64,000 bases of DNA from Candidatus Sulfotelmatobacter sp. Lineage in GTDB: Bacteria; Acidobacteriota; Terriglobia; Terriglobales; Acidobacteriaceae. Every line of letters begins with the position of its first letter. Position 1 is the stretch's first letter. Location of the stretch: NCBI GenBank assembly GCA_030041475.1, contig JASHNU010000029.1, forward strand, positions 1 to 64,000. The letters run 5' to 3'. The notes beneath the pieces are model-generated. The model saw only the letters and a program-made list of their open reading frames with translations, ran no database searches and was not told the DNA's origin. The translations under genes and the position numbers were made by a program. Positions 15,950-25,534 of the stretch are shown here, in pieces.

Positions 15950-16840
15950 GTGCGGCGTTTGATCGTCAATGCGGACGACTTCGGGTTTACTTCCGGCGTG
16001 AATCGCGCCATCGTCGAGGCGCACATACACGGAATCGTAAGTTCTTCTACTTTGATGGCCAGCGGCGCAGCCTTTGCCGAGGCCGTGTCACTGGCGAAGA
16101 AGTTGCCTCAGTTAAGCATTGGCTGCCACGTCGTGCTGATCGACGGCGAACCGGTGCTTCACGCAAGCCAGCTTCCCTCGTTGTCCCAGCGCGATCATTC
16201 CGGGCGCTTCCGGGATGGCCTGAAGATCTTTGCCGCCCGCGCACTGGCCGGGGGCATCGATGAGGGAGAAATTGCCGCCGAAGCTGCGGCGCAGATCCGC
16301 AAACTCCAGGATGCGGGAATCGCCGTCTCGCATGTGGACACTCACAAACACACGCACTTGTTTCCACAGATTCTTCGACCCTTGCTACGCGCGGCCGGCG
16401 AATGCGGAGTGCAAGCCATACGCAATCCGTTCGGACCGCGGTTACCCTTGCACTCAAGCCAACTTTTGCCGCGCCCGCGCCTGTGGACACGCTATGCAGA
16501 AGTCCACGTGCTGCGCCGCTTTGCAGCCCGGTTTCGCAAGTATGTGGGTGACGCCGGTTTTTCCACGCCCGACGGCACGCTGGGCATCGAAGTCACCGGG
16601 GCGCTGGATGAGAGGCTGTTTCGCGCAATCGCCGGCAGCATCCCAGAAGGGACGTGGGAGTTTGTGTGTCATCCCGGCTACAACGATGCGGACCTGCGAC
16701 GGGCGCGGACCCGGCTGCGGGGGTCGCGGGAGGAAGAGCTTCGAGTGCTGACCCTGCCCGGGGCTCGCGAGCTGCTGGCGCGGGAAGGCATCGAACTGAT
16801 CTCGTATTACGAACTGGGGAAGAAAGCGATGGCGGGTTAA
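15950..16840 (+). CDS. hpnK: ChbG/HpnK-family carbohydrate deacetylase
   Basis: A 296-residue YdjC-fold enzyme. It has the metal-site motif NADDFG (residues 7-12), which contributes the catalytic aspartate, and the metal histidines in HVDTHKHTHLFPQI (about 121-134) and CHPGY near the C-terminus. Relatives remove N-acetyl groups from sugars; the HpnK branch is linked to hopanoid side-chain synthesis. No other hopanoid gene is in the window, so ChbG-like N-acetylglucosamine-oligosaccharide deacetylation remains possible. The start is GTG 15950, with TAGACT ending only six bases upstream, so the message may be leaderless. It is the first chromosome-like gene after tRNA-Val. Confidence 0.8.
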   Translation: MRRLIVNADDFGFTSGVNRAIVEAHIHGIVSSSTLMASGAAFAEAVSLAKKLPQLSIGCHVVLIDGEPVLHASQLPSLSQRDHSGRFRDGLKIFAARALAGGIDEGEIAAEAAAQIRKLQDAGIAVSHVDTHKHTHLFPQILRPLLRAAGECGVQAIRNPFGPRLPLHSSQLLPRPRLWTRYAEVHVLRRFAARFRKYVGDAGFSTPDGTLGIEVTGALDERLFRAIAGSIPEGTWEFVCHPGYNDADLRRARTRLRGSREEELRVLTLPGARELLAREGIELISYYELGKKAMAG

Positions 16841-16976
16841 TGTTGTGACTCCGGCAGCACGTGGGCACGCATGGTGGCGCCGGAATCCACAGTACTCTGG
16901 TAACTTACCGAGAAAACTTCAAGTAGTATGATGATTTTACAATCTACGGCTTAGCTGTAGGCTGGAGGCTATCGTC

Positions 16977-17666
16977 ATGGCAGCCCAAGGGTCAGCGCCG
17001 CGCGCGACTCTGGACTTGAAGGTCAAGGTCTGGGGTATGGCTGCGAATGGCCAGACGTTTTTCCAGAATGCGATGGCGCAAAATGTCAGCGCGACAGGGG
17101 CTTGCCTCTACGGCATCGAGCACGAGCTCAAGGTTGGCGACGTGATCGGCGTGCAATACGAAGGGAAAAAAGCTCGCTGCAAAGTAATTTGGGTGGTGGA
17201 TGCCGGAGCGCTGAAGAAAATTCAGGCTGGCGTTCAGCTGGTGGCTGATCAGGACTGTCCGTGGACGACGGTTTTGCCCACGGACATGATGCCCGACGAG
17301 CGGACCATGCAGCGGCAGGATAACCGCAGAAAGTTCGCTCGCCACCGCATTTCCTTTCCTTTGGAGCTGCGCGACGAGCGCGTGAATACACCTCTGCGGG
17401 TGAACGCAACCGACATCAGCGGCAACGGCTGTTACGTCGAGACGGTCATGCCGCTAGAAGTCGGGACCACTCTGCGCGCGGATTTCTGGATGGACCAGGA
17501 ACGGCTCTCTCCCACCGCCATAGTTCGTACTCGCGACCCGGGGGTCGGCATGGGAATCGAGTTCATCGGCCTGCCGGAAGAATCCAAGAAGCGCTTCCAG
17601 GCGCATCTGGACAAAATCGACCCCGGCATGTCCCTCGCCGCCAAGAAAACCGAGAGCAGCGAATAA
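16977..17666 (+). CDS. Tandem PilZ-domain protein (c-di-GMP effector)
   Basis: 229 residues with two PilZ-like barrels. The second (about 118-215) has the ligand-binding RRKFARHR (R-x3-R) and DISGNGCYVE (D/N-x-S-x2-G) motifs. The first (about 10-100) has NVSATGACL but lacks the arginine pair, so it is probably a structural, YcgR-N-like partner. The predicted role is to bind cyclic di-GMP and act on motility, exopolysaccharide or secretion machinery. No cyclase or phosphodiesterase gene lies nearby. Start ATG 16977 follows GGAGG by eight bases. TACAAT at about 16938 is a plausible -10. Confidence 0.85.
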   Translation: MAAQGSAPRATLDLKVKVWGMAANGQTFFQNAMAQNVSATGACLYGIEHELKVGDVIGVQYEGKKARCKVIWVVDAGALKKIQAGVQLVADQDCPWTTVLPTDMMPDERTMQRQDNRRKFARHRISFPLELRDERVNTPLRVNATDISGNGCYVETVMPLEVGTTLRADFWMDQERLSPTAIVRTRDPGVGMGIEFIGLPEESKKRFQAHLDKIDPGMSLAAKKTESSE

Positions 17667-17783
17667 CAAACGACCCGAAAGTGTCAGTCGCGTGCCCGAT
17701 GGGCGACCGCTCGTGTAAAATCTGCAACCGCTGCGCATTCCAGCCATCGAATCTCACGAGTACAGAAAGGCGACCCCGGGCGC

Positions 17784-18929
17784 ATGAAAATCGGGATCAC
17801 GTGTTATCCCACTTACGGCGGCAGCGGCGTGGTGGCCACCGAGCTCGGGCTGGAACTGGCCCAGCGCGGGCACGAGATTCATTTCATTTCCTACGCGCAG
17901 CCGATTCGGCTTCGGGGCGCGGAGCCGAATATTCATTATCACGAGGTCGAAGTCTCGCGATATCCGCTGTTCGACTATCCTCCGTACGACCTGGCTCTGG
18001 CGACGCGCATGGCGGAAGTGGCGCAGTTGTATGATCTCGACCTACTGCACGTTCACTACGCCATCCCCCACTCCGTGAGTGCGCTGCTGGCGCGGCAGAT
18101 GTTGGGTTCCGGCCCGCGTGGACGCCGGCTGCCCTTCGTTACGACGCTGCACGGGACTGATATCACTCTTGTCGGACTGGATCGGTCGTACCTGCCTATT
18201 ACCCGCTATTCGATCGAGCAGTCCGACGGGGTCACTGCGATTTCCAACTATCTTCGCGATCGCACGCTGCGCGTGTTTGATGTGAAGAACCGCATCGAGG
18301 TGATCTACAACTCGGTGAACTGCGATGTGTATCACCGCGATCCCGAGGAAATCGCGAAAATGCGCCCCGAATACGCGCCCAACAAGGAGAAGTTGCTGGT
18401 GCATCTTTCGAATTTCCGGCCGGTGAAACGCCTAACCGACGTGATTGAGATTTTCGACCGAGTGCACAAACAGATGCCATCGCGGCTGCTGCTCATCGGC
18501 GACGGCCCCGACCGTTCGGTTGCGGAGTGGCTGGCCGTACAAAAAGGTATTCACGGCGATGTACTTTTTCTGGGCAAGCAGGACCAGATTCAGGACAAGG
18601 TCGCGATTGCCGACATCATGCTGATGCCCAGCGAACTGGAGTCGTTCGGCCTGGCCGCACTGGAGGCGATGGCGTGCGAAGTGGTTCCTATCGCGACGCG
18701 CGCCGGAGGCGTGCCAGAAGTCATTGACCACGGAAAAACCGGCTATCTGGCCGACGTCGGCGACGTGGAAACGATGGCGCGGTATGCCATCGAGTTGCTG
18801 AACAACGAGCAGCGCCTGCGGGAGATGGGCAGGCAGGCGCGCGCGGTCGCAATGGAGCGATTCTGCTCGACCAAGATCGTAAAGCAGTATGAGGACTTCT
18901 ACCGGCGCGTGCTGGAACGCTCGGCGTAG
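17784..18929 (+). CDS. bshA: N-acetyl-alpha-D-glucosaminyl L-malate synthase (bacillithiol synthesis)
   Basis: A 381-residue GT4 glycosyltransferase matching BshA in length and motifs: N-terminal KIGITCYPTYGGSGVVATEL, LHVHYAIPHSVSA, TTLHGTDITLVG, SNFRPVKR and the donor-binding ELESFGLAALEAMAC with E-x7-E spacing. BshA transfers GlcNAc from UDP-GlcNAc to L-malate, the first step to bacillithiol, in the cytosol. The later genes (bshB, bshC) are not here, but ypdA, the bacillithiol disulfide reductase, lies at 28659. AAAGG precedes the ATG. Its last 31 bases overlap the end of the convergent sensor kinase gene. Confidence 0.93.
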   Translation: MKIGITCYPTYGGSGVVATELGLELAQRGHEIHFISYAQPIRLRGAEPNIHYHEVEVSRYPLFDYPPYDLALATRMAEVAQLYDLDLLHVHYAIPHSVSALLARQMLGSGPRGRRLPFVTTLHGTDITLVGLDRSYLPITRYSIEQSDGVTAISNYLRDRTLRVFDVKNRIEVIYNSVNCDVYHRDPEEIAKMRPEYAPNKEKLLVHLSNFRPVKRLTDVIEIFDRVHKQMPSRLLLIGDGPDRSVAEWLAVQKGIHGDVLFLGKQDQIQDKVAIADIMLMPSELESFGLAALEAMACEVVPIATRAGGVPEVIDHGKTGYLADVGDVETMARYAIELLNNEQRLREMGRQARAVAMERFCSTKIVKQYEDFYRRVLERSA

Positions 18930-20260
18930 AAACCTTCGGGCACCGAGCTGGAGGCTTCGACGAGCGGCAGGCGGATGCGGATAAGAGTTCCCTTCCCCTC
19001 GTGGCTGTCAATGGTCATGCGGGCCGTGTCGCCATAGAGAACCTGCAGGCGCTCGGAGATATTGGCCATGCCGATGCCCATTCCCGGCCAGTTGCTGCTT
19101 TCGGTGAGGTGAGCCCCGCCCATGCCCACGCCGTCGTCCTCGACTTCGATGATCAGGCGGGAGTCGGAGACGCGGCTGCGCAGGTAAATGCTGCCGCCTT
19201 CCACCTTCGGCGCGAGTCCGTGCTTGATGGAATTCTCCACCAAGGGCTGCAGCAACATGCTGGGAACAACGATGTCGAGCGAGGCGGGATCGAGTTCCTT
19301 GACCACGCGCAGCTTGTCGCGCCCGAAGCGCACGACTTCGATATCGAGATAGTTGTCGATGAATTCGAATTCCTCGCGCAAGGGCGCGAAGGCGTCGCTG
19401 GTGCTGAGCAGGCGCCGCAGGATGGTGGCCAGCTTCGAAATCATGTCGCGCGCCAGATCGGGATCGAAGCGGACGAGCGACGAGATCGAATTCAACGTAT
19501 TGAAGAGAAAGTGCGGGTTCACCTGATTTTGCAGGGCTTCCATGCGGGCGTGCAGCAGGAGCCGCTCCTGCTCTTCGAGCTTGATCTGGATGCGGACGCT
19601 GTTGAAAATTTTGAGCTCAATCCCGATGGCGATGACCGACGCGGCATAAATGGCACCTTCCACCCAGTAGTTGGTCGGACTCTCGAGCGCAAAAATGGAC
19701 CGCGGGAAATAGCGCGCTAGTTCGGTCTCGACGAAGCGCAGGCCCACGACCGTAGTGAAGAACATGATCTGCCAGTCGAACAGCCGCGGCCGGGGCAGGT
19801 TGCGGCGGATCAGGCGGTAAATGCTGAGATCGATGAACGGAGAGAAGGACCAGATGTCTTCTTTATCGTGCGCCATGACGCGCAACTGGCCAGATGTAAA
19901 CCCGCAGAGAACGAGGAAAGGAAGGGCGGCCCACTCGCCGTGCCATAGGGCGGGGCAGGCCATGAGGATGCCGCCCAGAGATCCGGCCCAGCGCCCGCCA
20001 ATCACGCCGAGAAGAAGCGTGGTCTCAAAGCTGAGGTCGCCGGCGAGAAAACTTTTCTGGGCCAGGCGAATCCAAACTCCGACCATGGTGGGAAAGCCGA
20101 GCCAAAGAACAAGATAGATTTTCTGGCGCAAGGTGCGTTCTTCGCGAAACAGCAGAGACTTGAACTCCAGCGAACGGACCAAAGTGCTCGAAATGGCCGC
20201 CGCCACGCCCAGCTTCAGCAACAGATGAATAAGAATGAGGCGCGGTTCCATGGGGTTCAT
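18899..20260 (-). CDS. LytS-type membrane sensor histidine kinase
   Basis: About 453 residues from ATG 20260 (a TTG lies five codons earlier). Five or six N-terminal spans up to residue 200 recall the 5TM-LYT sensor of LytS/YpdA-type kinases. A coiled linker (QIKLEEQERLLLHARMEALQ) follows, then the His_kinase H-box NPHFLFNTLNSIS and a HATPase domain with N-box LLQPLVENSIKHG and VEDDGVGMG. Such kinases usually pair with LytTR regulators; none is adjacent, so the partner is elsewhere. It overlaps bshA tail to tail by 31 bases, so transcription of one reads into the coding strand of the other. Confidence 0.88.
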   Translation of the reverse strand: MNPMEPRLILIHLLLKLGVAAAISSTLVRSLEFKSLLFREERTLRQKIYLVLWLGFPTMVGVWIRLAQKSFLAGDLSFETTLLLGVIGGRWAGSLGGILMACPALWHGEWAALPFLVLCGFTSGQLRVMAHDKEDIWSFSPFIDLSIYRLIRRNLPRPRLFDWQIMFFTTVVGLRFVETELARYFPRSIFALESPTNYWVEGAIYAASVIAIGIELKIFNSVRIQIKLEEQERLLLHARMEALQNQVNPHFLFNTLNSISSLVRFDPDLARDMISKLATILRRLLSTSDAFAPLREEFEFIDNYLDIEVVRFGRDKLRVVKELDPASLDIVVPSMLLQPLVENSIKHGLAPKVEGGSIYLRSRVSDSRLIIEVEDDGVGMGGAHLTESSNWPGMGIGMANISERLQVLYGDTARMTIDSHEGKGTLIRIRLPLVEASSSVPEGFYAERSSTRR

Positions 20261-20328
20261 CGCGAGCTGGTGCAAGAACGTCTCGCAAAAACGCGGCTAC
20301 GACAAAACTGTAGCACGAACGTCGTGAT

Positions 20329-21315
20329 TCAATATCCCATCTGCTTGTGCACCTGGAAGCGCAGCGGCTGTCCGCAGAGATAACGGCGTAAATTGTCGGA
20401 GAACAGTTCGTAATGCCGATGCCAGAGCTTTTCAGTGAGCCCGGCGGTATGCGGCGTAATCAGGAGATTCTCGACTTGCCACAGAGGTGAGTCCTGGGGC
20501 AGAGGTTCGCGTGCAAACACGTCGAGGGCAGCGCCGGCGATTTGCCGGGCGCGCAAAGCCTCGGCCAGAGCAGCGTCATCCACCTGCGGACCGCGGCCCA
20601 CATTAATCAGAAAGGCGTCCCGCTTCATCAGTGCGAGACGTGTTGCATTGATCAACCCTGTCGTCGCATCCACCAGTGGCGCCGCCATCACCACGTAATC
20701 GGATTGCTGGAGCAAGTCATCGAGGGCCGACGGAGGGAACACGGCTTTCACTCCCTCCGGTGTTCCCTTCTCGACGTGTTCGCGCACGGCGATCACGCGC
20801 ATTCCGAGAGCCGATGCCATCTGCGCGACGCGGCGGCCGATGCTGCCGACACCGATCAGCCCTAAAGTTGCGCCGGCGATTTCGCGAGGGCGGGGGCCGT
20901 CGTTCCAGATCGCTTCCTGTCCCCAGACGCGATCATGCTGCAGCAGCACGGCTTGCGGAATCTTCTTGGCCAACGCGAAGATCAGCGCGATTACGTGCTC
21001 GGCCACTACGGGGCCGTGCACTTCGACCGAGTTAGTGACCACCACATCGCTTCTGACCAGTTCCGGAAAGAGCAGTTGATGAACCGCGGCCGTGGGGGCG
21101 TGAATCCAGCGCAGGTTGCGCGTAACCGCAAACTGTTCGGGCCGCAGGGAAATCGTGAACAGGATTTCTGCATCGCGCAGGTGCTCCTCTACGCCGTGAT
21201 AGCTGTTGCGCTGTACGACCTGGAGTTGCGGAAATTCCTCCGCCAGCCGCGAACCGAACCATGCCGGCACGTTCCACAACTCAAAGCGGTGATGAACGAC
21301 GATCAGCAGCTTCAT
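20329..21315 (-). CDS. D-isomer-specific 2-hydroxyacid dehydrogenase
   Basis: 328 residues with the two-domain plan of D-2-hydroxyacid dehydrogenases. The NAD-binding GxGxxG is in GLIGVGSIGRRVAQ (about 150-163). The catalytic arginine is in LINVGRGPQVDD, the glutamate in FAREPLP and the histidine in ITPHTAGL. The enzyme reversibly oxidises a D-2-hydroxyacid with NAD(P)H. The exact substrate (glyoxylate/hydroxypyruvate or another) cannot be read from the sequence. It has a separate transcription unit 69 bases downstream of the LytS-type kinase start and on the same strand, so the two could be cotranscribed. Confidence 0.9.
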   Translation of the reverse strand: MKLLIVVHHRFELWNVPAWFGSRLAEEFPQLQVVQRNSYHGVEEHLRDAEILFTISLRPEQFAVTRNLRWIHAPTAAVHQLLFPELVRSDVVVTNSVEVHGPVVAEHVIALIFALAKKIPQAVLLQHDRVWGQEAIWNDGPRPREIAGATLGLIGVGSIGRRVAQMASALGMRVIAVREHVEKGTPEGVKAVFPPSALDDLLQQSDYVVMAAPLVDATTGLINATRLALMKRDAFLINVGRGPQVDDAALAEALRARQIAGAALDVFAREPLPQDSPLWQVENLLITPHTAGLTEKLWHRHYELFSDNLRRYLCGQPLRFQVHKQMGY

Positions 21316-21450
21316 AATGCCAGATTCAGGGACGAGTCAGGTGCAGGCGCCTAAAACTGCCTTGAGCGAGTTGAGAGGTATTTTGTCAATCCCCGAAATA
21401 AGCCGGTAGTGGCGCAGCTTGATAAGGAAGCGAGCCAACGCGCGATTAGT

Positions 21451-21486
21451 GCGTCGCAGCTTTTCCTAATAAAAGCTGCGCGACGC
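21451..21486. repeat. Strong hairpin in the proC-dehydrogenase gap
   Basis: GCGTCGCAGCTTTT (21451-21464) is inverted at AAAAGCTGCGCGACGC (21471-21486) with a two-base bulge and a 6-base loop. It may terminate proC transcription, although a 3' palindromic repeat (REP-like) is as likely. The following CAGATTCCTC...GGAATGACA stretch (about 21549-21586) recurs at about 55553-55610 and looks like an interspersed non-coding repeat. No gene is seen in 21316-21626. Confidence 0.5.
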
Positions 21487-21626
21487 GTCGCCCACCCCAT
21501 CACGTCAAACCCGGGCGTGCTGGGGACCCCGTTTCGCGCGGCTCGCCCAGATTCCTCCCGGCGCAAAGAACGCTTGTTCGGAATGACAACCAAACTGCAC
21601 CACTACCGATAATCCGAAACACCCGA

Positions 21627-22451
21627 CTATCCGAAGGCCAGCTCCTTGGCGCGCTGCGCCGCTTTCACGACCGCCTTGATCAGGGTGACGCGTAGCTTGC
21701 CTTCCTCAAGTTCCATGATCGCGTCGATGGTGCAGCCGGCGGGAGTGGTAACCGCATCTTTGAGCAACGCGGGGTGGTCGCCGGTTTCGAGCACTACCTT
21801 CGCCGCTCCCAATGCGGTTTGCGCCGCCAACAGAGTCGCGATGTCGCGGGGCAGGCCGACTTTCACTCCCGCTTCTGCCAGCGATTCGAGAATGATGTAA
21901 ATGTAAGCCGGGCCGCTGGCTGAAAGCGCAGTCACGGCGTCCATATGTTTCTCGTCCACGACGACCGTGCGCCCGACCACGTCGAACAAATGGCAAGTCA
22001 TCTTCACATCGTCGGCGCTCGCGTGCTTGCCCTTGCAGATCGCGGTCATGCCGGCGCCCATGAGGCACGGCGTATTGGGCATGGCGCGGATCACGGGAAC
22101 GTTCGGCGGCAGGTCTCGTTCAATCATTGCGGTGGGCACTGACGCCGCGACGGAAACGATCACCTGCCTCGGATTGATGTGGCTGCTGATCCCGCGCACG
22201 ACATCCTCGACGACCTGTGGTTTCACTCCGATGACGATGATGTCGGCGCCTTTCACGGCCTCGGCATTATTGGTTCCGACCTTAACTTTGAGCTTAGCGG
22301 CAAGCTCCCTGGCGCGGTCCTCGTGCGCCACGGTGGCGCAGGTTGACTTTGCCGTCAGAAGTCCGTTTTTCAGCAAAGCCTGGAGGATGATGCCGCCCAT
22401 CTTGCCGGCGCCCAGGAACGCAACTTTCTTTCCTACCAGATCGTTAGCCAT
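21627..22451 (-). CDS. proC: Pyrroline-5-carboxylate reductase
   Basis: 274 residues from ATG 22451 (GGAAGG upstream); the frame is open for a further 11 codons without a ribosome site. The Rossmann motif FLGAGKMGG is at the N-terminus. MPNTPCLMGAGMTAI and the C-terminal ProC signature (DAVTTPAGCTIDAIMELEEG) are intact, as is SGPAYIYIILESLAEAG. It catalyses the last step of proline synthesis, P5C to L-proline with NAD(P)H, in the cytosol. galE lies upstream on the same strand, with 115 bases and an interspersed repeat between them. Confidence 0.95.
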   Translation of the reverse strand: MANDLVGKKVAFLGAGKMGGIILQALLKNGLLTAKSTCATVAHEDRARELAAKLKVKVGTNNAEAVKGADIIVIGVKPQVVEDVVRGISSHINPRQVIVSVAASVPTAMIERDLPPNVPVIRAMPNTPCLMGAGMTAICKGKHASADDVKMTCHLFDVVGRTVVVDEKHMDAVTALSASGPAYIYIILESLAEAGVKVGLPRDIATLLAAQTALGAAKVVLETGDHPALLKDAVTTPAGCTIDAIMELEEGKLRVTLIKAVVKAAQRAKELAFG

Positions 22452-22494
22452 ATCTTCCCTTCCACACACTCTGTCGCAATTCAAATCTCATCTC

Positions 22495-22562
22495 GGAGAC
22501 ATGGAGTCACAGAGAAAATTCTTGCCTAATCTCTCCTGTCTCTGTGCCTCTGTGGTAAATCG
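22495..22562. repeat. CACAGAG-type intergenic repeat
   Basis: Between proC and galE the sequence contains GGAGTCACAGAGAAAA and, in inverted sense, CTCTGTGCCTCTGTGG. This recurrent CACAGAG palindrome is a kind of interspersed repeat familiar from intergenic regions of many bacterial genomes. No coding role is apparent. Confidence 0.45.
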
Positions 22563-22566
22563 TCTT

Positions 22567-23544
22567 TCACCGCAGCGATACTTCCCGGGAGCGCTGCATC
22601 CAGTTCCACGCCGTAGCGACCACGTCGCGCAACCCGCGCGTTGCTTTCCAATGCAACAGCGCCTGCGCCTTCGCCGGATTGGCGACGAGCGACGGAGGAT
22701 CGCCAGCGCGCCGCGGGCCGACTTTCCGTGGCACGCGCTTTCCTGTGACTTCCTCGACCGCAGAAATCACTTCCTGCACGGAATAGCCTCGCCCGGTTCC
22801 GACGTTCGCGGCAAAACTCTCTTTGCCCGCAGCCAGGTGCTCCAGAGCTTTGACATGCGCGCTGGCCAGATCATTGACGTGAATGTAGTCGCGAATGCAA
22901 GTGCCATCCGGCGTCGGATAGTCCGATCCAAACACCTGCAACTCGGGACCTGTGCCTTCGGCCGCGAGCAGCGCCAGGGGAATCAAGTGCGTTTCCGGAT
23001 CGTGCCATTCCCCAATCTCGCCGCTTTCGTCCGCCCCGGCGGCGTTGAAATAGCGCAGACTGGCAAACCGGAAACCATAAGCCCGGTCATAGGCTTCGAG
23101 CGCGTTTTCGAAAAAAAGTTTCGAGACGCCGTAGGGGTTCACGGGCTGCCGGGGAATGTTTTCTTCGATCGGAATTTTTGCCGGTTCGCCATATACGGCA
23201 CAGGTCGAAGAGAAAATGATTTTGTTGACTTTGGCATCCAAGGCGGCGTTCAGTAAAGAGAGCCCTCCTTCGACATTATTCCGGAAATACTTTCGCGGGT
23301 TGGTTACCGACTCGCCGACATAGGCATGAGCGGCAAAATGCATGATGGCGTTCGCGCGTGGCAGAACGCGAGCCAGTGCCAGTCCATCCAGCACATCGCC
23401 CTGAACCAGCTCGAAGCCGGTTGCCAGAAGTTCGTGGCCGGTGCTGAGATTGTCGAACACGATCACTTCGTGGCCTGCGCGCTTCAGCGCCCGCGCAGCG
23501 TGACAGCCGATGTATCCTGCACCGCCGATGACCAGAACGACCAC
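22567..23544 (-). CDS. galE: UDP-glucose 4-epimerase
   Basis: About 325 residues from GTG 23544, chosen because it places the Rossmann motif VIGGAGYIGCHAA at the extreme N-terminus and has GAGGG upstream. Catalytic residues of the extended SDR family are present: serine in FSSTCAVYG and Tyr/Lys in NPYGVSK. DNLSTGHE and RYFNAAGA are typical GalE signatures. It interconverts UDP-glucose and UDP-galactose for envelope sugars. The GalT-like protein at 1178 is far away and in the island, so this is not a Leloir operon. The 312 bases from 23545 to 23856 contain no gene I can support; CCCAAGGCTTGAGCCTTTGGG near 23612 can fold as a small hairpin. Confidence 0.94.
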   Translation of the reverse strand: MVVLVIGGAGYIGCHAARALKRAGHEVIVFDNLSTGHELLATGFELVQGDVLDGLALARVLPRANAIMHFAAHAYVGESVTNPRKYFRNNVEGGLSLLNAALDAKVNKIIFSSTCAVYGEPAKIPIEENIPRQPVNPYGVSKLFFENALEAYDRAYGFRFASLRYFNAAGADESGEIGEWHDPETHLIPLALLAAEGTGPELQVFGSDYPTPDGTCIRDYIHVNDLASAHVKALEHLAAGKESFAANVGTGRGYSVQEVISAVEEVTGKRVPRKVGPRRAGDPPSLVANPAKAQALLHWKATRGLRDVVATAWNWMQRSREVSLR

Positions 23545-23856
23545 GCTACGTGTCCCTCGATCTTTCAGTTTTCTACGCCGTTCACCAGACGCTCGGAACT
23601 CATATATAGGTCCCAAGGCTTGAGCCTTTGGGCTCGCCTTACCTCAAGCGCCTTACTTCAAGGAAGAGACGCGCGCAGCAATACGTGATTATACGGGCTG
23701 ATTCGGTCTGTATGAGGTTCGTGGAGGTTTCGGGCGGCAAAGCAGCTTTACAAGCCGTCTGCGATGAAGTAAACTGCGCTACGCTTTCGGCATCGTATCC
23801 CCTGCGATGCGAGTAACGATAACCAGCAGCGACCACCGTCACGAAGGATCAATTTT

Positions 23857-25503
23857 ATGTCATGCCCACGATGCTATCGTTTGATCGGCATGTCCGTTGT
23901 GTCTGGTTTCCTGGCATTTCTCTTTCCGGTTTTGGCCGTTGGTCAGGTGGCTGTGACCACGTATCACTACGACAACTACCGAACGGGCTGGAATCAGCAA
24001 GAGACGACACTCACGCCGGCCAACGTGAACAGTGCGTCGTTTGGCCTGCTGCACAAAGTGACGCTCGACGACCAGGTGGATGCGCAACCGCTCCTGGTTC
24101 CGGGCGTGAACATCACGGCCGGATCGCATCAGGGGACGCACGACGTGGTTTACGTTGCGAGCGAAGGCAACACCGTGTTCGCCATTGACGCCGAGAGTGG
24201 AGAAGTGCTGCTCAAGCCCAACTTTGGCACTCCGGTTCCGCAACCGTTAGGCTGCAACAATAACGGGCCAAATGTGGGCATCAATTCCACGCCGGTGATT
24301 GACCTCACGAGCAACACACTCTACGTCATGGTCTACACCAATGACGCAAGCGGCCCAACCTATCGCATTCACGCGCTGGATCTGGGCAGCCTGACCGACA
24401 AGGTGACGCCGGTTGTGGTCACTGCATCGCATACTCTGACCGACGGCACCACGTTCACTTTTAACGCCACCTATCAGCGCCAGCGTCCGGGTCTGTTGCT
24501 GGCGAATGGCAATGTTTATGCCGGCTTTGGCAGCTTTTGCGATTTTTCGGCGAACCTGTCGCGCGGCTGGCTGCTAGGCTGGGCCACGAATACGCTGACC
24601 CCGCTTCTCGCCAATCAGCTCAACGACATTCAGGCGACGTCTCCCGACACGTTTTTCCTCTCTTCGATCTGGATGTCGGGCTACGCTCCCGCCACCGATG
24701 ACTCCGGCAACATTCTGTTCGTGACTGGAAACTCGGATCCCTCGGGCACAACCTACGATGGAGTGACCAACATTCAGGAGAGCGTGGTCAAAATTTCTTC
24801 CAACCTCACGACGGTGCTCGACCTGTTCACGCCGAGCAACCAGAGTAGCCTCGATGAGGGCGACACCGATTTCGGCTCGGGCGGTGTGCTCGTTCTTCCC
24901 GACCAGCCCGGCTCGACTCCACATCTTGCCGTCGCGGCGGGAAAGTTTGGCGTCATGTACTTCATGAATGAAGACAACCTCGGCGGATACTCCACGACGA
25001 AGAACAATGTGCTCGGTTCTTACCAGGTCGGTGGCTGCTGGTGCGGACAATCTTATTTCGTTGATCCAACGGACGGAATTGCCCGCGTCGTTTCCAGCGG
25101 CGGCCACCATGTGAAAATCTGGAAATTAAACACTTCGAAGTCGCCGATCCTTACGAACATCGCGATCTCGCCGTACATTTCCGGCGGGCAGAATCCGGGA
25201 TTCTTCACGACTATTTCTTCGAACGGCACGGCGAATCCCATCATCTGGGTGCTGTCGCATCCTCCCCAATCGTCCAATACGTCGCCGATTGGCCTTTTTG
25301 CGTTCAATCCCGAGTCGGTCAGCGGTTCCCCGGCAACGATGGCGACACTGTTCAAGGCGGAGGCCGGAAACTGGCAGAACGTCAACGGAAATTCGAATCT
25401 GATTCCAGTCGTCGCCAACGGTGAAGTGTTTGTGGCCAGCAACAAGCAGTTGCAGATCTTCGGCTTGAAAGCTGCGGCGGCGAAAAAGGCAAGCAAGAAG
25501 TAA
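23857..25503 (+). CDS. Exported PQQ-type beta-propeller protein
   Basis: 548 residues with an N-terminal signal peptide (about 1-29, VVSGFLAFLFPVLAVGQ). It has repeated propeller-blade strands such as VVYVASEGNTVFAIDAESGEVLL, TPVIDLTSNTLYVMVY and GGVLVLPDQ, as in quinoprotein dehydrogenase-like folds. The calcium/PQQ-binding residues of true dehydrogenases and any haem motif are not evident, and the lysine-rich tail AAAKKASKK is unusual. It is probably an outer-surface or periplasmic binding protein, of a type very common in acidobacteria. AAGGA precedes the ATG. Confidence 0.75.
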   Translation: MSCPRCYRLIGMSVVSGFLAFLFPVLAVGQVAVTTYHYDNYRTGWNQQETTLTPANVNSASFGLLHKVTLDDQVDAQPLLVPGVNITAGSHQGTHDVVYVASEGNTVFAIDAESGEVLLKPNFGTPVPQPLGCNNNGPNVGINSTPVIDLTSNTLYVMVYTNDASGPTYRIHALDLGSLTDKVTPVVVTASHTLTDGTTFTFNATYQRQRPGLLLANGNVYAGFGSFCDFSANLSRGWLLGWATNTLTPLLANQLNDIQATSPDTFFLSSIWMSGYAPATDDSGNILFVTGNSDPSGTTYDGVTNIQESVVKISSNLTTVLDLFTPSNQSSLDEGDTDFGSGGVLVLPDQPGSTPHLAVAAGKFGVMYFMNEDNLGGYSTTKNNVLGSYQVGGCWCGQSYFVDPTDGIARVVSSGGHHVKIWKLNTSKSPILTNIAISPYISGGQNPGFFTTISSNGTANPIIWVLSHPPQSSNTSPIGLFAFNPESVSGSPATMATLFKAEAGNWQNVNGNSNLIPVVANGEVFVASNKQLQIFGLKAAAAKKASKK

Positions 25504-25534
25504 TTGGGGTGCTGTTACCGTTTGACAAAACGGC

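Noticed and set aside
21967-23256. 429-codon plus-strand frame across proC and galE
   Set aside because: It is antisense to two well-supported genes, and no family resemblance is seen.
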